DNA of 64,000 nt from Methylobacter sp. BlB1 (GTDB lineage Bacteria > Pseudomonadota > Gammaproteobacteria > Methylococcales > Methylomonadaceae), in NCBI RefSeq assembly GCF_015476545.1, contig NZ_JADMKV010000021.1:1-64000 (forward strand), written 5' to 3'. Made by a program: the position numbers and the translations under genes. Under the pieces are notes generated by a model. That model was not told the origin of the DNA. It worked only from the letters and a program-made list of their open reading frames with translations, and did not search any database. Positions within the stretch are counted from its first letter, which is position 1; the number at the start of each line of letters is the position of its first letter. Positions 16,498 to 24,072 of this stretch are shown here, in pieces.

Positions 16498-17475
16498 TTA
16501 AGCGGTCAACTTAACAACACACAGTCCAGAAGTGAAAACCGCATTAACGTCATGTGTCCCGTCCAATATGGCTACGTCATCACCTCTGAAATCTGGCTTG
16601 TTTGTTTCAATTAGTGGCAATCCTTTTTCATCTAATACTTGCAATGTTATAGAAGAATGTTGTTCTGGATCTGGCAACAAGTAACTGGCTGTTAATCCTG
16701 ATCTTCCTATTACTTCAATGTCTAAGCCAGAATGTTTAACTCTTATTTTTGCAGCAACTTCATTTGACGCAGGACAAATAAAGAATTTAGGTTCTGCCCC
16801 AATCAGCTCGCCGGTGCTGGTTGTTAATGCTCTGAAATTCTCAAGAGCTGTCTCAACATCAGCAAGGTTAGAGCCAGGTATTGTGATCGCTGGTGTGGCT
16901 GCTTCAAGTGCTGCGTATGTTAAAGCCGCCTCTTTGCGATAGAGTGCCGTTCTCATGGCGTTAATAGCACTCGATAGCCATTTTTGATTGTTTATCCAAA
17001 CATGTCTAGAAACCGTTAAGCGCGTTCTTAGGTGCTTTAATTTAGCATTGATGGGCATCTCAAATTCAACTGGCTGCCCGTGGATTTCTTCCAGTTCCGC
17101 CGCTTCCTGTACTGGCAAATCATCCAGGCCAGCGATATATTCAACGTCCTTGAAATCCTGCACTGGATCTATTTTGCAGAATTTTCTATGTACCGGCTCG
17201 AATTTCGGCATCGGTACATAGCGTATAGCATGGGCCAATACTGCTGGCAGGTCAGATGATGAGATTGACCTAGCAGCAACAAAGGCACGTTCTATGCTAA
17301 CTATTTTGTAATCATCTCCAGTTCTGCTTGATAGCTCCTGCGCTATTGGATGAGGTGTGAGAGGCTGTAGACCTTGCCGTAATGCGAAAAAATCACCGAA
17401 TACGCGCCGGTGTTCGCTGGGTTTCAGAAGATTAAGAAGTTTAAGTTCTGGAATTTCTCTTACTGATGCAACCAC
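16498..17475 (-). CDS. Probable phage major capsid (head) protein
   Basis: A 325-residue protein with the layout of HK97-fold major head proteins of the Mu gpT type. It has a central helix block (TVSRHVWINNQKWLSSAI), a helix with paired alanines before a spine region (LYRKEAALTYAALEAA), a LPDPEQHSSITLQVLDEKG strand block and an aspartate-rich C-terminal segment (DFRGDDVAILDGTHDVNAVF) like the 'yle...G..id' end of gpT-like capsids. It starts with GTG at 17475, overlapping the previous stop by one base. It is the last gene before the terminator. No protease, portal or scaffold gene accompanies it. The match is by pattern, not alignment, so it is moderately sure. Confidence 0.6.
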   Translation of the reverse strand: MVASVREIPELKLLNLLKPSEHRRVFGDFFALRQGLQPLTPHPIAQELSSRTGDDYKIVSIERAFVAARSISSSDLPAVLAHAIRYVPMPKFEPVHRKFCKIDPVQDFKDVEYIAGLDDLPVQEAAELEEIHGQPVEFEMPINAKLKHLRTRLTVSRHVWINNQKWLSSAINAMRTALYRKEAALTYAALEAATPAITIPGSNLADVETALENFRALTTSTGELIGAEPKFFICPASNEVAAKIRVKHSGLDIEVIGRSGLTASYLLPDPEQHSSITLQVLDEKGLPLIETNKPDFRGDDVAILDGTHDVNAVFTSGLCVVKLTA

Positions 17476-17690
17476 TATTTAACCTCCGCAAAAGTACCGT
17501 CCGGTGTTTTGAATACCAGCGTGTTACCGTTTTTGATGGGCGGATATATAACCGGTTGGGCTTCTGCGTTTTTGTCGTCGATAATCCAGCCGACAACCGG
17601 AATATGACGAAACTCGCTGTAATTGTTTGAGCCTTTTGGTTTTTCAAAAAATAAAACTGATCCCGTGTCAGGGATAACATGCAATGCCAT
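17475..17690 (-). CDS. Small protein preceding the capsid gene
   Basis: A 71-residue, mostly beta-predicted protein with a C-terminal block (PIKNGNTLVFKTPDGTFAEVK). It ends exactly where the capsid gene begins, a sign of translational coupling. The position and size would suit a head-decoration or capsid accessory protein, but this is inference from context; I do not recognise a family. Confidence 0.6.
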   Translation of the reverse strand: MALHVIPDTGSVLFFEKPKGSNNYSEFRHIPVVGWIIDDKNAEAQPVIYPPIKNGNTLVFKTPDGTFAEVK

Positions 17691-17757
17691 TGTTAATCGC
17701 TCCTATGTGAAAAATTATGATTATATTTTCCACATAAGTAATTGAAATTTATATATA

Positions 17758-18117
17758 TCAATATTTCAGTATATTATAAATTTGCCTTTGCGATTCAGGG
17801 ATAGGGTTAATCTTGTCTATGGTGCTTATAATTGGATTACACTTTCGGTGCTGTCTTAATAAGTCTACCTGTTTGGCAATAATGCCAGCCTTTGACCAGA
17901 TTGAACCGTCTAATGTATTGGCATAATCTTTTAGTGCTAAATCTCGGCGCTGTTTGCGTTCTTCGCTGTTATCAAATATTCCAAAGGCATCCGGTAGGCT
18001 TTCGCCATTTAGCCAATGTTCTAATGAATCAATGAGCCATTGTTTGGTGTTGTCTGGAATCTGTAGATTAGCTACTAGGCAATCATGGAGCGTTTCAAGC
18101 TGGCTTATTGATCTCAT
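17758..18117 (-). CDS. Hypothetical protein of the element
   Basis: A 119-residue helical protein with no signal peptide or membrane segment. Its start overlaps the end of the small terminase gene by 23 bp, so it is translated from the same message. It has a charged middle (NSEERKQRRDLALKDYA). I do not recognise a family; its place between small terminase and capsid genes hints at a packaging or head-assembly role. Confidence 0.6.
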   Translation of the reverse strand: MRSISQLETLHDCLVANLQIPDNTKQWLIDSLEHWLNGESLPDAFGIFDNSEERKQRRDLALKDYANTLDGSIWSKAGIIAKQVDLLRQHRKCNPIISTIDKINPIPESQRQIYNILKY

Positions 18118-18619
18118 ACCTATCCTGCTCGTTATTTACGAAATCATCATCCGTTACATCGTCAAACCAGTCTATGTCCATGTCGGCTATCTCATTTCTG
18201 ACGTTAGCAATGACACTGGAAACTAGGTTAAGATCATCGGCGGTTAGCCTATCAGATGCCAACCTTAATTTACCCGGTATCGTATCAAGTTGCGCCGCTA
18301 CCCTTGCCATTACATCAGACAGGCCCAGCTCAAGCGCCTCAATTGGTCCATATTCACGCCTGGTAATAGCGTTTTGCATGTTGATTCTTTCCTCTTGGGC
18401 GTTTGCTAATCTAGTTCTAGCGGCTGCAAGGCTATTATCATTTCCCGCTCTTCCAGCGGCTTGTTCGCGCAAATGTGAACAATAACCAAGTAGCCATTCT
18501 CTCAACGTTTGATCCGGCCCAATAATGCCCCTTGCGGCCATATCTCTTACTGATCTATCTGAAACGCCAATTAACTCTGCGAATTTCTTTTGTGAACATG
18601 GTATTGAAAAATCAATCAT
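18095..18619 (-). CDS. Nu1-like terminase small subunit
   Basis: The small terminase recognises packaging DNA and hands it to the large motor subunit. This 174-residue protein has an N-terminal winged helix-turn-helix of the Nu1 kind (SQKKFAELIGVSDRSVRDMAARGII), then a long helix (LAAARTRLANAQEERINMQNAITRREY) typical of the linker to the oligomerisation part. The acidic C terminus (DWFDDVTDDDF) could contact a large subunit. No large subunit is present in the element, so it would have to pair with one from a helper phage. It is the first gene after the iteron region. Confidence 0.72.
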   Translation of the reverse strand: MIDFSIPCSQKKFAELIGVSDRSVRDMAARGIIGPDQTLREWLLGYCSHLREQAAGRAGNDNSLAAARTRLANAQEERINMQNAITRREYGPIEALELGLSDVMARVAAQLDTIPGKLRLASDRLTADDLNLVSSVIANVRNEIADMDIDWFDDVTDDDFVNNEQDRYEINKPA

Positions 18620-18829
18620 ATATTTAATCTCATGATATATAACAATAAATTAGGATAGGAACCCCTTTATGAGTTTCCCGTCATTAGTGAAAAAGCGAGG
18701 TTCGTTCTACCCGTACTAAACCCTCTAAAGAGGGACCCAACACTTACCCCCCCCTTGCCATATATAAAGAGAAGGGGAATCGGTGGAGATATGTTTTTGT
18801 AAAAATATTCCCCCCCCTACCTCTCAGAA

Positions 18830-19115
18830 TTGAGGGAATTGAGGGAGATCGCCTTCAATCCCAGAAGCGGCGCGGCTTCCAAGCTCCCTCAACCGCTAAA
18901 AACGTGAGGGAGATTTCCCTCAAATGACTCAATATCTCCCTCAAATCTGCCTTCTTTTCGGAGTTATCCATTTAAATAGCCTGATTCTTTGTTTATGCCT
19001 GGTGTTTTTGTCTCCCTCAAATTTGAGGGAGTCTCCCTTATTATTTTTACTGTTGAGGGAGCTTGTAAGCCTTGATAGATAAGGGATAGAACTATATCTC
19101 CCTCAACTCCCTCAA
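18830..19115. repeat. Iteron cluster, putative replication origin
   Basis: Twelve copies of TTGAGGGAG or its complement in about 290 bp: 18830, 18839, 18884(-), 18904, 18915(-), 18936(-), 19012(-), 19023, 19033(-), 19053, 19098(-) and 19107(-). Ten contain the exact TTGAGGGA core. Copies at 19012-19031 form a perfect 20-bp palindrome, and the last two are head-to-tail. The region lies directly downstream of the helicase gene, has no gene and is flanked by AT-rich stretches. This is like the iteron origins bound by the alpha protein of phage P4. Confidence 0.75.
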
Positions 19116-19144
19116 AAATTTATATAACCCCTATATTTTTTTGT

Positions 19145-21094
19145 TTATCCAGACTCGATCAAATCGGCGGAAAGGATCATTACCCGCTTGCTTCTGCCGC
19201 CGATTACGCGCTTGACGTTTAGCTGCTTGGTTCCATTTGCGCGCGCCTCTGTTGCTAGAACCAATCCCTTTTCTCCCATACGCCGCCAAAGACTGGGCGG
19301 TGATAACAGGAAAGCATCCCCTTGCATCTTGGCTAATCGTTGGGCAACAGCAAAGGCGGCGTTCTGTTCAAGCCAAACTTCCCGCTGTTTGTCGCAATAC
19401 CAGCCGATACAGTCGCCAGTAGGCTTATAGATTTTGTCTCCTGCCATATCGACCACATCAGACCGCCAGCCCCAAGCATGAGGCCGGGAAGGCGGAGGGC
19501 CCTGGTTCAAACGGCAAGCAATATGGGCGTTGCCGCTGGCAAATGAAGCGCGCAACAGCTCAAGGAATCGTTCCACTTCATCCTGTTCATGCTGATAGGC
19601 TGCCTGCTCAGTGAACGCCCCCTGAAGATATCGCTCAATGTCCAACATGGTGCCGCTGCTGGTTTCGCTGTCGAGTGCGCCGATATCGGTCATGAAGTCC
19701 AATAAAAGCTCAGCCCCTGCTACCAAATTGGCGTAAATCTCTGGGGCGCGGGGATGGGAAGTTGCGAAGCCATCACGGATGGCGGCATTGCGAAAGGATG
19801 TGACTGCTTGCGGGAATTGCTTTTTAAGATCGTCCAGGCGCGGGGCCAGCCATTGCAGATAAGCGGCCATGAATCTAGCCAACTGCCCCGCTTCTGCGAC
19901 TTCCTGTAACTTAGTCAATGTGTTAGTATCCACATCGGCGCGGGTTAATTCCAGAATCAACAGCCTACCCAATAAGCTTTGACCTTTGGGCAAGTCCTCG
20001 CCTGTGATTAACGTCATTGATCTGTTATACGGCGCGGCCTTGGCTTGCATATCCGAACCGCGCCTTCCTCTCCCGGCCTGGTTGCCAGTATTTCGAATTA
20101 AGCGTTCCGCTTTGGCGTGTACTTTGGCCGCTTCCGATTGATTCACCGAAGGCTTGAAGTCATCTATGACAAAGATTCCATCTTTGACTTGAAACGCCTT
20201 GGCCTCAAGGTCGTTATCTGTATCGCTGAAATTGGCAGGAAAGCGCCGCGCGTTGAAATCGCCAAAAAAGGCCAAAGGAATGGCCGTGATAGCTGATTTT
20301 TTAGCGCCAGTTACGCCGTGAATAAACAAGGCAAAGTCTGTTGGGTGACACTCGCCCAACGGCGCTCGCGCAACAGTGGCCAATAATGCTGCGCCAATGT
20401 GTGGCTTGCCTGGACAAATAGCCAGCAACCTTAGAACAATGGGCAATACCTCTTTAACTTGCTGCAAGTTACATGGAGCAGGCAAGGCATAGCGGCTCAT
20501 ATGTCCAGCTCCTAAGTCGACTTGGACATTTTCATGCAAGCCACTGGCCGTAATAGCGCCTGATCCGGTTAAATAGTGCCATTGGTCGTTGATCCGTTTC
20601 CAGCCTGTATAACGGAACACACGCCGCCTGGGAACATCACCTTGCAGTTTTGAATAGAGATGAATGGCGGCGCGCAAGTTATCCCGCTTTGATGCGCCTG
20701 GATAGACAAAGGCTAAGGTTCCATAATGCTCATTCACCCAATTGGCTTGGGTTGAATAAAACTTATTGGCCGGCACATCAACCATAGGCAGCGATAAGCC
20801 GTCTTTCCTTCGGCCCTCGATCCGTAAGAATGACTGATCCTGTAAGCCATCATCCTGAGTCACTTCCTCGATGATCTGACAGACAAAATCACAAAGCGGA
20901 ATCTCAACAAACCCTTGTCCATCTGGTCCGGTTCTAACTGATTTGATTTGGTGAAAAGCGTTTGAAATGATTGCATAGTCGCCAAAGTGTTGTGCGGCCT
21001 CTTTACCTGGTCCGCTGCCGCCAGTTTTCTTGGTAGTCGGTTTGGTCGCGCCTTTAACGATCTCTAAAACCGGCTTTTCCGTTTTATTAGTCAT
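19145..21094 (-). CDS. DUF927-like helicase/ATPase of the element
   Basis: A 649-residue replication ATPase. After a basic, low-complexity start, residues about 30-230 hold the DUF927-type region with FRYTGWKRINDQWHYLTGSGAI. The motor follows: a modified Walker A HGVTGAKKSAI (259-269), of the GxTGxxKS type seen in this family, and Walker B GIFVIDDFKP (306-315). The C-terminal third resembles a DNA-binding or winged-helix part. It starts 4 bases inside the Toprim frame, so primase and helicase are coupled. It probably binds the adjacent iterons to start replication, which is inference from position. Confidence 0.75.
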   Translation of the reverse strand: MTNKTEKPVLEIVKGATKPTTKKTGGSGPGKEAAQHFGDYAIISNAFHQIKSVRTGPDGQGFVEIPLCDFVCQIIEEVTQDDGLQDQSFLRIEGRRKDGLSLPMVDVPANKFYSTQANWVNEHYGTLAFVYPGASKRDNLRAAIHLYSKLQGDVPRRRVFRYTGWKRINDQWHYLTGSGAITASGLHENVQVDLGAGHMSRYALPAPCNLQQVKEVLPIVLRLLAICPGKPHIGAALLATVARAPLGECHPTDFALFIHGVTGAKKSAITAIPLAFFGDFNARRFPANFSDTDNDLEAKAFQVKDGIFVIDDFKPSVNQSEAAKVHAKAERLIRNTGNQAGRGRRGSDMQAKAAPYNRSMTLITGEDLPKGQSLLGRLLILELTRADVDTNTLTKLQEVAEAGQLARFMAAYLQWLAPRLDDLKKQFPQAVTSFRNAAIRDGFATSHPRAPEIYANLVAGAELLLDFMTDIGALDSETSSGTMLDIERYLQGAFTEQAAYQHEQDEVERFLELLRASFASGNAHIACRLNQGPPPSRPHAWGWRSDVVDMAGDKIYKPTGDCIGWYCDKQREVWLEQNAAFAVAQRLAKMQGDAFLLSPPSLWRRMGEKGLVLATEARANGTKQLNVKRVIGGRSKRVMILSADLIESG

Positions 21095-21405
21095 TGTGCC
21101 CCCTGCATTTGAATTGCATAGTCGTTAAAATCGCCAGCGATAGGCGGAAACGACACAAAGCCACCGACAGCCGCGGCGGCTTCGTTGGCTTTGGTTAATC
21201 CGGGATTTCCTTTTGTTTTCAGGTCGTTATCAGCACAGAAGATGATTTTTACATCGGGTAAATGCTTACGGACAATGCGCCCAACGGCTAATAGATTATT
21301 AGCCGTGAACGCAATATAAACCCGATAGCCGGTTTCCTCGTGTAGTGTTGCCGCTGTGGCGAAGCCTTCAGCAATACAGACGGTATCGCTTTTTCTCCGA
21401 TCCAC
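21091..21405 (-). CDS. Primase, C-terminal Toprim part (downstream of a -1 shift)
   Basis: This 104-residue frame holds the Toprim catalytic fold: CIAEGFATAATLHEETG with the conserved glutamate, FTANNLLAVG, and FCADND with the DxD-type acid pair, then GDFNDYA. It would normally be continuous with the frame at 21288-22031; see that entry. The nominal GTG at 21405 is probably not a real start because its first codons lie inside the other frame. If the shift is a true mutation, the primase is inactive; if it is programmed slippage, the full protein is made at low level. Confidence 0.65.
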   Translation of the reverse strand: MDRRKSDTVCIAEGFATAATLHEETGYRVYIAFTANNLLAVGRIVRKHLPDVKIIFCADNDLKTKGNPGLTKANEAAAAVGGFVSFPPIAGDFNDYAIQMQGAQ

Positions 21406-22031
21406 CAGAACAGGCCGGACAGCTCCCCGCCTGGTAGAAAGTCTTTGCCTCGTCCAAGTTCAGGTGATTCTTGGGGGAATATTCCTTGAAGATTACGAAG
21501 CTTCCAATGCTCGTTGTACATGGGAATCAACAGTGTATTTTCGATGGTTAATTTTTGATGCTTTCCGGTACCATCCTGAAAGGTTCTGCACCAATCAGCA
21601 ATGCGCGCCCTATGCGCTTTAATGCATTTTTTTAACAGATAGGAATGGTCTAACGGCGCAAGTTCGGCAGCTTTAAAAATGCTTGCCGCTCGCTTGGCTG
21701 TTTTGTCTTGCCTGGCTTTCCTTTCTCGGTCTCGGCGTTCCTGTTCGTCCCTGATCCGCTGCCGTTCTTCGGTGATAACCGGCGCGCCGCCTTTACGATC
21801 AACAAAAAAGGCTTTATGTTCGCCTTTGTGATTCCAGACGATGCCACCCTGGCGATCTTGAAAAATCATAATACGGCCATCGCCACGGCCTCGATGATCG
21901 TCCACTAAATCAGCCGGATGAAACAGACCATCGGCTGGCACTGATCTAAATTGAACACCTAAATCAGCGCAAGCTTCACGCGCGGCCGTATCCAAGGAAA
22001 TTAAAAAACTCGAAATGGGTTTAAGACTCAT
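21288..22031 (-). CDS. Primase, N-terminal part (upstream of a -1 shift)
   Basis: The N-terminal half of a Toprim primase of the type found in integrated elements. It has the FHPADLVDDHRGRGDGRIMIF block and GGIVWNHKGEH near residues 36-70, a basic helical linker (ERRDRERKARQDKTAKRAA) and ENTLLIPMYN near 160. Homology is kept up to LFWWIGEK (codons at about 21391-21414); after that the frame continues into an unlike tail of about 35 residues while the Toprim motifs appear in the -1 frame. The switch lies at an A5 run (21390-21394 on the plus strand). One extra A there would restore one protein of about 310 residues. Confidence 0.65.
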   Translation of the reverse strand: MSLKPISSFLISLDTAAREACADLGVQFRSVPADGLFHPADLVDDHRGRGDGRIMIFQDRQGGIVWNHKGEHKAFFVDRKGGAPVITEERQRIRDEQERRDRERKARQDKTAKRAASIFKAAELAPLDHSYLLKKCIKAHRARIADWCRTFQDGTGKHQKLTIENTLLIPMYNEHWKLRNLQGIFPQESPELGRGKDFLPGGELSGLFWWIGEKAIPSVLLKASPQRQHYTRKPAIGFILRSRLIIY

Positions 22032-22330
22032 TTACCCACCTCCAGTTTAGCTTCTTTAAACTGTTTCTTTGCCTTTTCCTTGACCTTGTCCAGATAAGCG
22101 GCAAACTCGACTGCATCGACCATCCATTGCGTACCTTGGCCGCCAAGCCTGAATACAGGGAAAGGGAATTTTGATTGCCTGGCGTATCGATTAGCTGTGT
22201 TTTCGTCATAGCCGAAGTATTTTTTCGCTACAGCAGTAACCGGAATGTGCGCGCTGCCGAACTCATACATGAGTGCAAACACAGTGGACGGTTTCACGTT
22301 GTTGTTAATCTGGTGATCGGTCATGATCAC
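22028..22330 (-). CDS. PrtN-like transcriptional activator
   Basis: A 100-residue protein of the pyocin-activator (PrtN) family: PSTVFALMYEFGSAHIPVTAVAKKYFGYD, then FPVFRLGGQGTQWMVDAVEFAAYLDKV. PrtN in Pseudomonas turns on phage-tail bacteriocin genes after DNA damage. Here it sits mid-operon between a small unknown gene and the primase, overlapping both (26 and 4 bp). It could activate the packaging/capsid genes of this element, or late genes of a helper phage. The start may be the first ATG or the one two codons later. Confidence 0.7.
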   Translation of the reverse strand: MIMTDHQINNNVKPSTVFALMYEFGSAHIPVTAVAKKYFGYDENTANRYARQSKFPFPVFRLGGQGTQWMVDAVEFAAYLDKVKEKAKKQFKEAKLEVGK

Positions 22331-22571
22331 CTCCTTGTTTATTTATTTCCCTTTCTATCCATCCAGCCGCCGTATCTGAAGCATCAGCCGCTACTTTAAT
22401 TGCATCCAGTAAACCGCCTTTGATGTAGTTATTTTTAATATCTTTTGTGATTTCATTGCCGCAATCATCATCTTTGATTAATTCACTTAACACTCTAGCA
22501 ATAGTAGATATTGCGTTGTTGCATTCATTAATCTTTTCGATCTTAAACTGCACAAAGTCTGCGTTTATCAT
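22305..22571 (-). CDS. Small hypothetical protein of the element
   Basis: An 88-residue, mainly helical, acidic protein. It overlaps its neighbours by 4 bp upstream and 26 bp downstream, so it is part of the tightly packed early operon. I recognise no domain. Confidence 0.55.
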   Translation of the reverse strand: MINADFVQFKIEKINECNNAISTIARVLSELIKDDDCGNEITKDIKNNYIKGGLLDAIKVAADASDTAAGWIEREINKQGGDHDRSPD

Positions 22572-23083
22572 TGTGCCGCCTCCATTCTGGAAAACTTCAA
22601 AATGGATTTGATTTGCAGCTCGACATGATAAAGGGCATCGTCACTCCAGCCTGGAACGTGACGCATATGCAGGATTTCATGAAATAGTCGGAATCCTTCT
22701 GCGTCCAAGTGGATCAGCTCGCCCAGGCTATGTAGGAAGGGTTTGTCTGTTCGATAGGTGCTCAGGAAGGCATCAGCCAGGAATTGACCGGAATGGCCAC
22801 CTTGGGCAATGCGATCAAGCAATAATTCAGGCTCCAGCGGCAAAGGATCAATTCCTCGCTCCTGCTCCTGTTTGACCATAAGATCATCAATGCTGATGGT
22901 TTGGGGTTGCTCCGAATTTAAAGCATCCATGTCATCGGCGGCCTGAATTAACTGGGCGGCCATCTTCCGTAGATTGTCCGAATACATTTCGGCATCCAGT
23001 CCCGGAAAGTTTTTAACGATGGCGAGCGGTTTGGCGCGCCGGTCGCTGGTTATTTCAATATGGAGTGATCTGTTTTGGCTCAT
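22568..23083 (-). CDS. Hypothetical protein of the element
   Basis: A 171-residue soluble protein, helical, with an acidic middle (ISIDDLMVKQEQERGIDPLPLEPE) and a histidine-containing block LFHEILHMRHVPGW near residues 136-149. The HEILH sequence resembles a zinc HExxH motif but lacks the surrounding pattern of a protease, so I make no claim. It overlaps the upstream gene by 4 bp (ATGA). Unknown function. Confidence 0.6.
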   Translation of the reverse strand: MSQNRSLHIEITSDRRAKPLAIVKNFPGLDAEMYSDNLRKMAAQLIQAADDMDALNSEQPQTISIDDLMVKQEQERGIDPLPLEPELLLDRIAQGGHSGQFLADAFLSTYRTDKPFLHSLGELIHLDAEGFRLFHEILHMRHVPGWSDDALYHVELQIKSILKFSRMEAAQ

Positions 23084-23394
23084 TGCTGCGCCTCCGCTTC
23101 TCTAGCAGGGTAATAAGCATCTAGCAGAGCTTGAGCGTCTTGGATCTCAAAGCGAATGGCTTGAGCAGCTCGCCAAAGGGTATCTGGCGAGAAAGCGGAT
23201 TTGTCGCTTAACTCACAAGCGACTTCAATCAAATCAGCTATTGCGGCGGCGCGCTGCAAGGCTGGTTGCATTGTGTGGTACAGATTGAAAAAATTGCCTT
23301 CCACGTTGACACATACGCGGTGACTTAGATCGATATTGGGTTTATTGGTTTGCTCGGTTTGAGCTGGACTTGGATTTTGGGCGTGATTAGTCAT
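23080..23394 (-). CDS. Small hypothetical protein, first gene after the leader
   Basis: I start it at the ATG at 23394 (104 residues), which has TGGAG 8 bases upstream. The frame is open further to 23754, but that stretch overlaps the structured leader and terminator and resembles the Ash/Icd-like leader frames of P4-type elements. The product (MTNHAQNPSP...) ends in a helical, alanine-rich part (LQRAAAIADLIEVACEL) seen in small proteins next to AlpA genes. Function unknown. Confidence 0.6.
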   Translation of the reverse strand: MTNHAQNPSPAQTEQTNKPNIDLSHRVCVNVEGNFFNLYHTMQPALQRAAAIADLIEVACELSDKSAFSPDTLWRAAQAIRFEIQDAQALLDAYYPAREAEAQQ

Positions 23395-23750
23395 GATTGA
23401 CTCCAGAGAAAAGGTTTTTAAACCCGGCATCATGAGACCAATCATGGGTGCCGGACTGTACAAGGTTGGTCCTACCGGTCTCTGGAACCGGCCACTCCGA
23501 AGAGTGCCTCGCACAATCCGACATAATGAAGAATTGAGCTTTGCGCATAAAAAAATGCGCATAAAAAAACCGCATAATGCGGCTACCGCCAGAGATTCAC
23601 GGGGGACCAGCCCGACTTTCGTTTTTTGCGAAAGCAAAATAAGAATAGTAGCCTGATAAAAATTCGTCAAGCCAGTTTTTCTCCATCGCTTCTTTCGGCG
23701 ACGATTGATGCGGCTTGGCTTGGTGGTTTCTTCTGGGTGATAGGCTGCAA
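23395..23750 (-). promoter_or_regulatory. Structured leader of the element operon (P4-like)
   Basis: Between alpA and the small-gene operon. It contains, in transcription order, a terminator (23562-23582), two TGCGCA palindromes separated by a T/A tract (23542-23561), and a CCGGT / ACCGG hairpin near 23478-23495. In phage P4, immunity works by premature transcription termination in such a leader, through a small RNA. The layout here suggests the same, but no immunity RNA can be shown from sequence alone. Confidence 0.5.
23562..23582 (-). terminator. Terminator or attenuator in the leader
   Basis: Read on the minus strand: a CCGCA / TGCGG stem-loop followed by TTTTTTT. It lies about 170 bp downstream of alpA and upstream of the next gene, so it either ends the alpA transcript or acts as an attenuator for the operon. 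Confidence 0.7.
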
Positions 23751-23996
23751 TCATGCTGCTTCACCTCTTTCAATGGCGGCTAACACGGCGCGGATATCGG
23801 CAACCGCCCATACTCGTGTGCGTGGGCCTAATAACTGACCAGCCGGGTATTTACCCGCTTTAATTCCGTTAAGAAAAGTATTTTTCGAGATTCCCAATAC
23901 AGCCAGAATAGATGGAAGGCGAACAAAGCCTTCAGCGGGAAGAGCGGTTGGAACGTATGTTACTTTGTTGCGTTTTTTGTGTTGCTTGTGTTTCAT
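23751..23996 (-). CDS. AlpA family regulator
   Basis: An 81-residue protein with the AlpA/MerR-like fold: GFVRLPSILAVLGISKNTFLNGIKAGKYPAG, then RTRVWAVADIRAVLAAIE. AlpA-type proteins activate integrase or excision genes in cryptic phage and P4-like elements, and some act as excisionases. The basic N-terminal tail (MKHKQHKKRNK) is outside the core. It lies 76 bp downstream of the integrase on the same strand. Confidence 0.85.
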   Translation of the reverse strand: MKHKQHKKRNKVTYVPTALPAEGFVRLPSILAVLGISKNTFLNGIKAGKYPAGQLLGPRTRVWAVADIRAVLAAIERGEAA

Positions 23997-24072
23997 GTTG
24001 CACCTTATTGGTTGATAAGGTGCTTATTTATTCACATATTTTTTGTCATTTCTTCCCAAGACATGAGAATTT

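Noticed and set aside
22568..23083. Zinc protease in the element (HEILH)
   Set aside because: The motif stands alone; nothing else resembles a metalloprotease.
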